64,000 nucleotides of DNA. Source: Collinsella tanakaei. Lineage in GTDB: Bacteria > Actinomycetota > Coriobacteriia > Coriobacteriales > Coriobacteriaceae. A model generated the notes under the pieces. It made no database searches, was not told the origin of the DNA, and was given only the letters and a program-made list of their open reading frames with translations. Location: the NCBI RefSeq assembly GCF_030373545.1, contig NZ_JAUDCO010000002.1, forward strand, positions 62,001 to 126,000. Reading direction: 5' to 3'. Position numbers and translations under genes: made by a program. Positions 32,108 through 40,174 of the stretch are shown one piece after another (position 1 is the stretch's first letter; each line of letters opens with the position of its first letter).

Positions 32108-32866
32108 ATGCCGACCGTACCTCGTCGTATCTCAGAATCCGGGCTGTACCATGTCGTCGCGCGTGGGAACGGCCGTCAGCTCATCTTTACCGACGATGGG
32201 GATAGGGAGGCCTTCCTCGAGCGTCTGGAGCACGCCGTGAGGGAAAACGAGTTGACCGTCATCGCGTGGTGCCTCATGGACAACCACGTGCATCTCGTGG
32301 TGCAGGATGACTCCCAGCGCTTCGCCCCCGTTATCGGCAGCTTGCTGGGCGCGTATGCGAAGTATTTCAACCGGAAGACCGGTCATGTGGGCAGCGTGTT
32401 CCAGCAGCGGTTTTTCAGCGAGCCGATCGAGGACGATGAATACCTGCTCGCATCCGTCCGCTACGTTCATATCAATCCGGAGAAGGCCGGAATATGCCCA
32501 GCGCCCGAATATCGGTGGAGCAGCTACCGCGCGTATGCGACAGGTGACGGCGACGGCCTGTGCGCGACCGGGCTCGTGCTCGACCTGCTCGATGGGCCGA
32601 AGGGCTTTGTCGAGCTGTGTGACGGCGTATCGGTGAAGGACGTGGGCTTCGAGGGGGCCATAAAGGTGGCTGACGACGAGGCGCTCAAGATGGCGAACGA
32701 TATCGCGCGGGCCTTTGGATATACGGACGCCTCCGTCGTGAAGGGCCTGCCGATCTCGCAGCGCAACGCCGTTGTGGCTTCGATGCGGGGAAACGGTCTC
32801 ACGATCAGGCAGGTCGAGCGCCTGACGGGGCTGGGCACCGGTGTCATCGCCCGCGTTCGGATGTAG
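32108..32866 (+). CDS. REP-associated tyrosine transposase (RAYT, IS200/Y1 family)
   Basis: The 252-aa protein has the Y1 transposase/RAYT layout: GLYHVVARGNGRQLIFTDDGDREAFLERL at the N-terminus, the HUH metal site in MDNHVHLVV (His60, His62), the catalytic Tyr in LLGAYAKYFNRKTGHVGSVFQQRF (about Tyr83), and YVHINPEKAGI. A C-terminal HTH-like segment follows (GLTIRQVERLTGLGTGVIARV). RAYTs cut single-stranded REP hairpins and are usually single-copy, domesticated-looking genes. It lacks the terminal ends of an autonomous IS. AGGGAGGG precedes the ATG, directly next to palindrome copy D. Confidence 0.93.
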   Translation: MPTVPRRISESGLYHVVARGNGRQLIFTDDGDREAFLERLEHAVRENELTVIAWCLMDNHVHLVVQDDSQRFAPVIGSLLGAYAKYFNRKTGHVGSVFQQRFFSEPIEDDEYLLASVRYVHINPEKAGICPAPEYRWSSYRAYATGDGDGLCATGLVLDLLDGPKGFVELCDGVSVKDVGFEGAIKVADDEALKMANDIARAFGYTDASVVKGLPISQRNAVVASMRGNGLTIRQVERLTGLGTGVIARVRM

Positions 32867-32937
32867 CGGACCTGCCGAAGCTCCAAGGTGCGCGGAAACA
32901 ACCTCGCCTGATCGCCTACGGAATAGCTGGCTGCGTG

Positions 32938-32972
32938 AAAACCCTTCCGCACATGGTCTGCGGAAGGGTTTT
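32938..32972. terminator. Terminator after the RAYT gene
   Basis: AAAACCCTTCCGCA (32938-32951) pairs with TGCGGAAGGGTTTT (32959-32972); the A and T flanks let it work in both directions. Confidence 0.85.
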
Positions 32973-33076
32973 CCACCGTAAAGGGCACGGGAACCCTGGC
33001 ATGCGTACCATGGGGCGGACCATGCCGCATGGATAGGATGAAATCGGTTCGATATCCTTGGAGAAAGGGGTTTTCC

Positions 33077-34387
33077 ATGAAGGTCACCAAGGGCGGCACC
33101 GTATCCAAGCTGCTTGCCGGCGTCGAGATTCCCGAGATGTTCCACGCGCGCCAGACCTTCCCGCGCGAGAGCATCTCCGCCGAGCAGATTCCCGCAATCG
33201 TCGAGGAGCAGATCGCCCAGCCTCAGTTCTCCGAGAAGATCAAGCCCGGTATGAGCATCGCCATCACGGCGGGCAGTCGCGGCATCCGCAATGTCGACAT
33301 CATCACGAAGGCTGTCGTCGACGCCGTCAAGCGTCGCGGCGCCAACCCGTTCATCGTGCCGTCCATGGGCAGCCACGGTGGCGCCACGGCCGAGGGCCAA
33401 AAGGAGATGCTCGCCGGTTTCGGCATCACCGAGGAGGCCATGGGCTGCCCCATCAAGAGCTCCATGGAGGTCGTCGAGCTCGGGTACTCGAGCCTCGGCA
33501 AGCGCGTCGTGCTCGACCGCAACGCCTACGAGTCCGACGGCATCATCGTCTCCTGCCGCCTCAAGCCGCATAACGCCTTCCGCGGTACGCACGAGTCCGG
33601 CCCCTGCAAGATGATGACCGTGGGCCTGGGCAAGCAGGTGGGCGCGCAGACCGTCCATTCCGACGGCATGGGCAAGATCGGGCAGAACATCCCCACCATG
33701 GCCGAGGTGGTGCTCGAGAAGGCGCCGATCCTGTTTGCGATTCCCTGCATCGAGAACGCTTACGACGAGACGGCCATGATCGAGGCGATCCTTCCCGAGA
33801 ACATCCTGGCGCGCGAGGCGGAGCTGCTCGAGGTCGCCAAAGCCAACATGCCGTCGCTCATCGTGGGCGAGGGTGACGTGCTCGTGGTCGACGAGATCGG
33901 CAAGAACTACTCCGGCACGGGCGTGGACCCCAACATCACCGGCACGTTCTCGACCGAGTACGCGCACGGCGGCATCCAGGTGCAGCGCACCGCGTTTCTG
34001 AACCTGTCCGAGATCTCCCACGGCAACGCGCTGGGCGTCGGCCTGGCGAGCGCCATCACCTCCAAGATCTTCGACGTCATGGACATCGAGGCCATGTATC
34101 CCAACTGCCTGACCTCCACGGTGCTCAAGAGCGCCTGCATCCCGTGCGTCGTGGCCACCGACAAGGAGGCCATCCAGCTGTGCATCCGTACCTGCAACGG
34201 CATCGAGGGCAAGCCGGTGCGCATGGTGCGCATCGCCAACAGCCTGCATATCGGCCAGATCATGCTGTCTGCCGCGTACTACGAGGACGTCAAGGCGGGC
34301 AAGTACCCCGGTATCGAGGCACTCGACGAGCCGGCGCCGCTCGAGTTCGACGCTGACGACAACGTGGTGACGCCGGTCGCGCTGTAA
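33077..34387 (+). CDS. LarA-like (lactate racemase domain, DUF2088) protein
   Basis: The 436-aa protein matches the LarA N-terminal/DUF2088 family. Seen are IKPGMSIAITAGSRGIRNVD, FIVPSMGSHGGATAEGQ (position of the first Ni-pincer histidine in true LarA), KPHNAFRGTHESGPCKMMTVGLGKQVGAQ and GEGDVLVVDEIGKNYSGTGVDPN. Characterised LarA racemises lactate with a nickel-pincer cofactor made by LarB/C/E, none of which is in the window. This subgroup may act on another 2-hydroxyacid. GAGAAAGGGG precedes ATG 33077. Confidence 0.82.
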   Translation: MKVTKGGTVSKLLAGVEIPEMFHARQTFPRESISAEQIPAIVEEQIAQPQFSEKIKPGMSIAITAGSRGIRNVDIITKAVVDAVKRRGANPFIVPSMGSHGGATAEGQKEMLAGFGITEEAMGCPIKSSMEVVELGYSSLGKRVVLDRNAYESDGIIVSCRLKPHNAFRGTHESGPCKMMTVGLGKQVGAQTVHSDGMGKIGQNIPTMAEVVLEKAPILFAIPCIENAYDETAMIEAILPENILAREAELLEVAKANMPSLIVGEGDVLVVDEIGKNYSGTGVDPNITGTFSTEYAHGGIQVQRTAFLNLSEISHGNALGVGLASAITSKIFDVMDIEAMYPNCLTSTVLKSACIPCVVATDKEAIQLCIRTCNGIEGKPVRMVRIANSLHIGQIMLSAAYYEDVKAGKYPGIEALDEPAPLEFDADDNVVTPVAL

Positions 34388-34443
34388 CGACCCTCCATGT
34401 GATGGCACGTCACGTGACAGGACGTCAGACTTCTTTCACCCAT

Positions 34444-34478
34444 GGGACGGAACAGCCTGCCTGTTCCGCCCCTTTTTT
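34444..34478 (+). terminator. Terminator of the LarA-like gene
   Basis: CGGAACAG (34448-34455) pairs with CTGTTCCG (34461-34468), extended by GGG/CCC, and is followed by TTTTTT. Confidence 0.88.
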
Positions 34479-34596
34479 CATGACTGTGGCAAAAAACGTG
34501 TTCTGCAACCGAAACGCAACCGCAAGGTGGTGGTGCTACCGAGGCGCAACCCGCAGGATGAGGGCATAAGGAAAGCGTCAAGCGAAGGGAGCTATC

Positions 34597-35145
34597 ATGG
34601 GCTTTTCCGAAAACCTCTACCATCTGCGTTCGAGCCGTAACATGACACAGGAGCAGCTCGCGATGCTCATGGGGGTGAGCAGGCAGGCGATTTCGAAGTG
34701 GGAATCGGGGAGGGCGTATCCCGAGATGACCAAACTGGTACGTCTGTGCGGCATCTTCGAATGCGATCTGAACGATCTGGTGCGCGGGGATATGACGGAG
34801 ATCGAGGCAAGGCCGGCCCTCGTGATACCCGGCGGCGCATTGCCGACGGACGTGTGCGGATACGACCGCCATATGCGCTCACGCGCGCTTTTGGTCGCCT
34901 GCGCGATCGGAGTTCCCCTGCTGTCGATCGCCGTGTTTTCCGGCACCTCGCCGACGTCGCTTGTCGTCATTGAGGCGGGAGAACCCGTGCCCTCGTTTCT
35001 GTCACGCTGCACCTATGGATTGCCCGCGCTTGTGATCGGGTTGCTTACGGGCCTGTTGCTTGCCACCGCGGCGGTCTTCCAGCATCTGGGTTTTCGCGGC
35101 CGCTATCCGTACGTGGAGGACTTCTATACCGACGAGCAGCGCTAG
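34597..35145 (+). CDS. XRE-type HTH regulator with membrane domain, N-terminal part (ends at in-frame TAG)
   Basis: The 182-aa product has a Cro/C1-type HTH at residues ~7-62 (MTQEQLAMLMGVSRQAISKWESGRAYPE) and then two hydrophobic helices. It ends with YPYVEDFYTDEQR and an amber stop. Proteins of this architecture in Firmicutes and Actinobacteria commonly continue past an EDFYT-type segment into two more helices, and exactly such a sequence follows in the same frame. So this is probably the front part of a 344-aa protein. GAAGGGAGC is the ribosome-binding site. It could still act alone as a membrane-bound repressor. Confidence 0.8.
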   Translation: MGFSENLYHLRSSRNMTQEQLAMLMGVSRQAISKWESGRAYPEMTKLVRLCGIFECDLNDLVRGDMTEIEARPALVIPGGALPTDVCGYDRHMRSRALLVACAIGVPLLSIAVFSGTSPTSLVVIEAGEPVPSFLSRCTYGLPALVIGLLTGLLLATAAVFQHLGFRGRYPYVEDFYTDEQR

Positions 35146-35151
35146 ACGACT

Positions 35152-35631
35152 TTGGCGCTCGTGCGTCGCGCCCGAGTTATAGCGGGCGTGTCAGGTGCCA
35201 TCGCGCTTGTCGCCTGCGGCATCAAGGCGGGTCCGCTGTTCCATGTGAGCGGCGGGCTGTGCTCGCTGTTCGCATGGGGTGCCGTTGCGGTGTGGTCGTC
35301 GGTCTGGGCGGCGCTTATGCGGGCTCGCCTGAACGTTGCGCGCTATAACGAGCGAAACGCCGCATCACTCGAGGAGCGCGAGGCGGCGGAGGCGTATGCC
35401 TCCCTTCCCGATACCCATGAGCTCGTGGCGGCCAATCCCGAGGTGCCGCGATTGGCGCAGGCATGGGTGAAGCGGCGTACCGTGGCGGTCTGCGTTGCGA
35501 TTCTTGCGGCCTTCGGCCTGCTGGGTGCGGTGCTCCTCGCACTCGATCTGGGCATCTTCTTCATTCCGCTCGTGGTGGGTGCCGTCATGGCGACGCTGGC
35601 GGGGATATTCCTGCCATACATGAGATCGTAA
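35152..35631 (+). CDS. C-terminal membrane part of the amber-split HTH regulator
   Basis: This 159-aa frame is in phase with the upstream HTH gene, separated by TAG and two Thr codons. It carries two helices near the N-terminus, a charged middle (ARYNERNAASLEEREAAEAYASLP) and two C-terminal helices. It has no ribosome-binding site of its own; possible starts are TTG 35152 or GTG 35161. It is probably the displaced second half of one protein, made only by reinitiation or stop readthrough, or not at all. Confidence 0.5.
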   Translation: MALVRRARVIAGVSGAIALVACGIKAGPLFHVSGGLCSLFAWGAVAVWSSVWAALMRARLNVARYNERNAASLEEREAAEAYASLPDTHELVAANPEVPRLAQAWVKRRTVAVCVAILAAFGLLGAVLLALDLGIFFIPLVVGAVMATLAGIFLPYMRS

Positions 35632-35671
35632 TCGTGCGATGTGAAGCCATACGATTGCGCCTGTAATCCAA

Positions 35672-35704
35672 CGGAGCCGTCTCGACAAGGCCGAGACGGC
35701 TCCG
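35672..35704. terminator. Hairpin between the HTH locus and sufU
   Basis: CGGAGCCGTCTCG (35672-35684) pairs perfectly with CGAGACGGCTCCG (35692-35704), between convergent genes; no long U-run. Confidence 0.7.
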
Positions 35705-35752
35705 CTGTGGGATGCAATATGAGCAAAATACCCCAGTTTATTGGCGCCTTGG

Positions 35753-36175
35753 CTATTCGGCGAGCATGCCGTCCAGCGTGCGCCAGGCGAGTTCGGCGCA
35801 CTTCACGCGAGCGGGCATGTGGGAGATGTCCTTCAGCTGCGCCGCTTCGTCCAGGTCCTCGTAGTCATCCTCGGAGAGCTCCTCGCCGCGGATCATCGCC
35901 AAGAACAGCCCCGAGAGCCGACGCGCCTCCTCGACGGTCTCGCCGGTGATGAGCTCGGCCATGATGTCGGCCGACGCCTGCGAGATGGCGCAGCCGTGGC
36001 CGGTGAAGCTCGCCTCCTCGATCACGCCGTCCTCCACGCGCAGCTGCAGGGTCAGCTCGTCGCCGCAGCTCGGGTTGATGCCGTCGTGCTCGTGGGTGGG
36101 GGAGTCCATCTCGTACTTGTAGTCGGGGTGCGAGTTGTGCTCCATGAAGGTGGTGGAGGTGTAAAGGTTGCCCAT
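35753..36175 (-). CDS. sufU: SUF system scaffold/sulfur-transfer protein SufU
   Basis: The 140-aa protein is SufU-like: zinc/cluster cysteines in NPSCGD, GHGCAIS and MPARVKCAELAW, with the longer spacer between the second and third Cys that distinguishes SufU from IscU. SufU accepts persulfide sulfur from SufS and delivers it to SufBCD. It is the last gene of sufCBDSU, 54 bp after sufS. Confidence 0.93.
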   Translation of the reverse strand: MGNLYTSTTFMEHNSHPDYKYEMDSPTHEHDGINPSCGDELTLQLRVEDGVIEEASFTGHGCAISQASADIMAELITGETVEEARRLSGLFLAMIRGEELSEDDYEDLDEAAQLKDISHMPARVKCAELAWRTLDGMLAE

Positions 36176-36229
36176 GCGGGTGCTCCTTGGAAATCGCGGG
36201 TGGTGGGGCGGTGACGTCTCGGCGTGGCG

Positions 36230-37480
36230 CTACGCGTTGAAGGTGGACCAGACGGCGGCGAGTCCGTCGACGAAGCGGTCGACGTCGCTCTTGTCGTTGT
36301 AGAACGCCAGGCTCGCGCGGCAGCAGGCGAGGTTCTCGACGCCGAGCCAGGTGAGCAGCGGCTGGGCGCAGTGGTGCCCGGCGCGGATGCACACGCCGCT
36401 CATGTCGAGGATGCTCGCCACGTCGTGCGGGTGGATGCCGCGGACGTTGAAGCTGATGACGCCGTGGTGGCGTGCCGCCTCGGCGGGCCCGATGATGTCG
36501 ACGTAGGGCAGCTCGGCCATGCGTTCCATCGCGTACGCGATGAGCGCCGCCTCGCGCGCTGCCACGGCGTCGTAGCCGACGGTTTCGGTGAGGTAGGAGA
36601 GGGCCACACCGGTGGCATAGATGCCGGCGGCGTCCTGCGTACCTGCCTCGAACTTTTCGGGTACCGGCGCCCAGACGGCGTCGGTCTCGGTCACCGAGTC
36701 GATCATCTCGCCGCCGGTGAGCATGGGCGGCATCTGCTCGAGCAACTCATGGCGTCCCCACAGCACGCCGATGCCCATGGGGCCGAGTGCCTTGTGGGCG
36801 GAGAAGACGTAGAAGTCCGCACCGAGCGCGCGTACGTCGACCGCCATGTGGGGCACCGACTGCGCGCCGTCGACCACGAGGTAGCCGCCCTGGGCGTGCA
36901 CGGCCTCGGCCAGCTTGGCGATGGGGTTTTCGACGCCCATCACGTTGGACACGTGACCCGCGGCGACGATCTTGGTGCGCGGTCCCACCTTGGCGGCGAT
37001 CTCGTCGTCGGTGATCGTGCCGTCCTGCTCGGGGTAGAGGTACACGAGCGTGGCGCCCGCAGCACGGCAGGCCTGCTGCCAGGGGATGAGGTTGGAGTGA
37101 TGTTCCATGATGGTGATGGCCACCTCGTCGCCCGGCTCGAGCACGCACGGGGCGAAGGACTTCGCCACCAGGTTCAGCGACTCGCTCGCGTTGCGGGTGA
37201 ACACGATGTCGCGCGCCTCCGCGCGTCCGCGCTCGTCCACCGCACCGAGCAAGCGTGCGATCTGGGCGCGCACCTGCGCGATGGCCTCGGTCGCCTCGAC
37301 CGACAGCGAGTACAGGCCGCGCAGCGGGTTGGCGTTCATCGTCTCGTAGAAGTGGCGCTGCGCATCGAGCGCGCAGGTGGGACGCTGTGCGGTGGCGCCG
37401 CTGTCCAGAAACGCGATCTCGGGCTTGCCCGCGAGCAGAGGGAAGTCTGCCTTATAGGGATTCGCCTCGATGTCGATCAT
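36230..37480 (-). CDS. sufS: Cysteine desulfurase SufS
   Basis: The 416-aa PLP enzyme has the group II desulfurase features: FLDSGATAQRP at the N-terminus, MEHHSNLIPW, PLP Lys in FSAHKALGPMGIGVLWG near residue 225, and active-site Cys in RAGHHCAQPL near 365. It removes sulfur from cysteine as a persulfide for Fe-S assembly. Its start overlaps the end of sufD by 4 bases. Confidence 0.95.
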   Translation of the reverse strand: MIDIEANPYKADFPLLAGKPEIAFLDSGATAQRPTCALDAQRHFYETMNANPLRGLYSLSVEATEAIAQVRAQIARLLGAVDERGRAEARDIVFTRNASESLNLVAKSFAPCVLEPGDEVAITIMEHHSNLIPWQQACRAAGATLVYLYPEQDGTITDDEIAAKVGPRTKIVAAGHVSNVMGVENPIAKLAEAVHAQGGYLVVDGAQSVPHMAVDVRALGADFYVFSAHKALGPMGIGVLWGRHELLEQMPPMLTGGEMIDSVTETDAVWAPVPEKFEAGTQDAAGIYATGVALSYLTETVGYDAVAAREAALIAYAMERMAELPYVDIIGPAEAARHHGVISFNVRGIHPHDVASILDMSGVCIRAGHHCAQPLLTWLGVENLACCRASLAFYNDKSDVDRFVDGLAAVWSTFNA

Positions 37481-38751
37481 GCGATCTCCTCCTCGAAATC
37501 GGCGAAGTCGTCGACGAGCGCCGAGCCCAGGCGCACCACGTTGGCGCGGATATCCTTATCGGGGGCGGAAAGCGCGGCGTCCTCCAGCTTGGCGGACACG
37601 AACAGCGCCTCGGCAGCCTCCTGCGAAAGGCCGCGGCAGCCGAGGTAGAACAGCTGCTCGGGACGCACGTGGCCGATGGTGGCGCCGTGGTTGCCCGCCA
37701 CGTCGTCCTCGTCGCACAAAATGGTCGGGACGGTCTTGTTGTCCACGCCTTGATTGGCCAGAAGCACGGTCTCGCGTTCGGAGCCTTCCGAGCCCTTGCA
37801 GCCGTGGACAAGGTCGATCGTGCCGCGCAGCACCTTCTTGGAGGTGCCGGTGAGCACGCCGTTGGCGTCCATGTTGGAGATGGTCTTGCGACCGCGATGG
37901 CGGATGATGTAGTTGAAGTCGCGCTGCTCGGCACCCGAGGCGAGGTAGCGGGTGTCGATATCCATGCGCGCGGTGTCGCCGCGCAGATCGGAGGCGAGGC
38001 CCGTGTAGGTGCGGCCGCCGCCGAGGACGATGTGGCGCACGTTCACGCGCGCGCCCTCGTCGAGCACGTAGCCGGCGTCGTCGATGGCGGTGAATGCGGC
38101 GTCAGCGGTCATGTAGACGGTGACGTCCACATGGGAGCGAGCGCCGGCGAACACGCGGAGCTCGGAGCCGATAAGGCCCGCGACATCGCTGCCGGCCGCA
38201 TTGCCGTCGAGCGATATGGTGAGATCGATGCTGGAATCGGGGGCGGCGACCACGTCGACGCTCGCGCCGGCGGCGCTGCCGGAGACGCCCGACACGCGCA
38301 CGGTCGCCGCGGCGTCCTCGCCCTGCTCGGTGGCGAGCACGACGGTGTTGCCCGCCAGGAAGTTCAGGTAGGAGCGGACATCGATGTGCACGCCGGTTTC
38401 GAACGCCGCGGCCACATCGCCCGCGATCTCCTCGAGCGTGGCGCGGCGCTGATAGGTCGACAGCGCCGGGGTGTCGAGGTCATCAAGGCTCTCCGTCTCG
38501 CGCATGGCGGCGCGCACGCAGGCACGGGTGTCCTCGGCGTCACCGCGCGCGGCGTCCAGGCGCTCCTGCAGCTCGGTCAAGGCACCCTCGAAGCTGGCGT
38601 GGTTCTCGGTGAGGTCCTCGCCGGCCTCGACGGTCACCGAGCCCTCGCGGGCGAGTTCGACCGGAATCTCGATCTTCGTGTCGTTCATGCGCAGCCAACC
38701 CCAGGTGGGTGCGGGCATGGCGCTCGCGTTGCGTATCGTCAGGGCATCCAT
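37477..38751 (-). CDS. sufD: Fe-S assembly protein SufD
   Basis: The 424-aa protein belongs to the SufB/SufD family and lies between sufB and sufS. The C-terminal part shows the family pattern (GCKGSEGSERETVLLANQGVDNKTVPTILCDEDDVAGNHGATIGHV). The N-terminal half is diverged, as is usual for SufD. It pairs with SufB and SufC to form the SufBC2D scaffold. The start codon overlaps the sufB stop and the end overlaps sufS, so translation is coupled throughout. Confidence 0.92.
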   Translation of the reverse strand: MDALTIRNASAMPAPTWGWLRMNDTKIEIPVELAREGSVTVEAGEDLTENHASFEGALTELQERLDAARGDAEDTRACVRAAMRETESLDDLDTPALSTYQRRATLEEIAGDVAAAFETGVHIDVRSYLNFLAGNTVVLATEQGEDAAATVRVSGVSGSAAGASVDVVAAPDSSIDLTISLDGNAAGSDVAGLIGSELRVFAGARSHVDVTVYMTADAAFTAIDDAGYVLDEGARVNVRHIVLGGGRTYTGLASDLRGDTARMDIDTRYLASGAEQRDFNYIIRHRGRKTISNMDANGVLTGTSKKVLRGTIDLVHGCKGSEGSERETVLLANQGVDNKTVPTILCDEDDVAGNHGATIGHVRPEQLFYLGCRGLSQEAAEALFVSAKLEDAALSAPDKDIRANVVRLGSALVDDFADFEEEIA

Positions 38752-40163
38752 TATCCGATCGCCCCTTCCATCTCGAGCTTGATCAGGTTGTTCATCTCGA
38801 CGGCGTACTCGAGCGGAAGCTCCTTGGAGACCGGGTTCGCAAAGCCGTTCACGATCATGGTGCGGGCCTCCTCCTCGGAGATGCCGCGGCTCATGAGGTA
38901 GAAGATCTTGTCGTCTCCGATGCGGCCGATGGTGGCCTCGTGCCCGATGTCCACGTTCTTGGCGCGGATGTCCATCGAGGGGATGGTGTCGGAACGGCTC
39001 TCGTCGTCGAGCATGAGCGACTGGCAGGAGACCGTGGCGGCCGAGCCCTCAGCGGCAGGCGTCGCCACGATGGAGCTGCGGAACGTCTGGATGCCGCCGC
39101 CTTTGGAGATGCCCTTCGTCTCGACGGTCGCCGTCGTCTCCGGCGCGCCGAGCACCACCTTGCAGCCGGTGTCGAGGTTCTGGCCCGCGCCGGCGAACGT
39201 GATGCCGGTGAAGCTCGACTTGGACCTGCGGCCCGCGAGCACGCTCATGGGGTAGAGGTAGCCCACGTGGCTGCCGAAGGAGCCCGAGATCCATTCGATC
39301 TCGCCCTCCTCGTCGCAGCGGGCGCGCTTGGTGTTCAGGTTGTACATGTTCTTGGACCAGTTCTCGATCGTGGAGTAGCGCAGGTGCGCGCGCTTGCCCA
39401 CGAACAGCTCCACGGCGCCGGCATGAAGGTTGGCCACGTTGTATTTGGGCGCCGAGCAGCCCTCGATGAAGTGCAGGTCGGCGTCGTCCTCGACGATGAT
39501 GAGCGTGTGCTCGAACTGGCCCGCGCCGGCGGCGTTCAGGCGGAAGTAGCTCTGCAGGGGGAAGTCGAGCTTCACGCCTTTCGGCACGTAGACAAACGAG
39601 CCGCCCGACCACACGGCGCCGTGCAGGGCCGCGAACTTGTGGTCGGTGGGCGGGATGAGCGTCATGAACTTCTCGCGGATGATCGCCTCCCACTTCGGCT
39701 CGTGGAGCGCCTCCTCGATGCCGGAGTAGACGATGCCCATCTTGGAGGCGGTGTCCTGCATGTTGTGGTACACGAGTTCGGAGTCGTACTGCGCGCCCAC
39801 GCCGGCCAGGTAGCTGCGCTCGGCCTCGGGGATGCCGAGGCGCTCGAAGGTGTTCTTGATGTCATCGGGCACGGAGTCCCAGTCGGCCTTCTGGTCGGTG
39901 TTGGGCTTCACGTAGGTGACGATGTGGTCCATGTCCAGCCCGGCGATCGATGGGCCCCAGGTGGGGTTGGGCATGCGGTTGTAGATCTCGAGGGACTTCA
40001 GGCGAAACTCGAGCATCCACTCCGGTTCGTCCTTGCGCTGGGAGATCTCGGTCACGATCTCGGGCGTGAGGCCGGCGTCAAGGCGCTCGAAGCCCTCCTC
40101 GCCATAGCGGAAATCGTAGAGGCTGCGGTCGATATCCGCGACCTCGGTGCGCTGCTTTGCCAC
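38751..40163 (-). CDS. sufB: Fe-S assembly scaffold SufB
   Basis: The 470-aa protein is a highly conserved SufB: PEWMLEFRLKSLEIY, GVWSGGSFVYVPKGVKLDFPLQSYFR (here AVWSGGSF), IEGCSAPKYNVANLHAGAVELFVG, and the C-terminal ISRGI-type segment (LMSRGISEEEARTMIVNGF). It builds the nascent cluster with SufC and SufD. It starts 11 bases after sufC. Confidence 0.96.
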   Translation of the reverse strand: MAKQRTEVADIDRSLYDFRYGEEGFERLDAGLTPEIVTEISQRKDEPEWMLEFRLKSLEIYNRMPNPTWGPSIAGLDMDHIVTYVKPNTDQKADWDSVPDDIKNTFERLGIPEAERSYLAGVGAQYDSELVYHNMQDTASKMGIVYSGIEEALHEPKWEAIIREKFMTLIPPTDHKFAALHGAVWSGGSFVYVPKGVKLDFPLQSYFRLNAAGAGQFEHTLIIVEDDADLHFIEGCSAPKYNVANLHAGAVELFVGKRAHLRYSTIENWSKNMYNLNTKRARCDEEGEIEWISGSFGSHVGYLYPMSVLAGRRSKSSFTGITFAGAGQNLDTGCKVVLGAPETTATVETKGISKGGGIQTFRSSIVATPAAEGSAATVSCQSLMLDDESRSDTIPSMDIRAKNVDIGHEATIGRIGDDKIFYLMSRGISEEEARTMIVNGFANPVSKELPLEYAVEMNNLIKLEMEGAIG

Positions 40164-40174
40164 GTCAGGCCTCC

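Noticed and set aside
32066-32972. Treating the RAYT gene as a complete IS200/IS605 insertion sequence with its own ends
   Set aside because: No matched left and right end structures flank the gene, there is no accessory tnpB, and the downstream hairpin is an ordinary A/T-flanked terminator unrelated to the 31-bp palindrome.
32132-34408. A 758-codon open frame antisense to the RAYT and LarA-like genes
   Set aside because: It crosses two real genes and two terminators and has no start signal.
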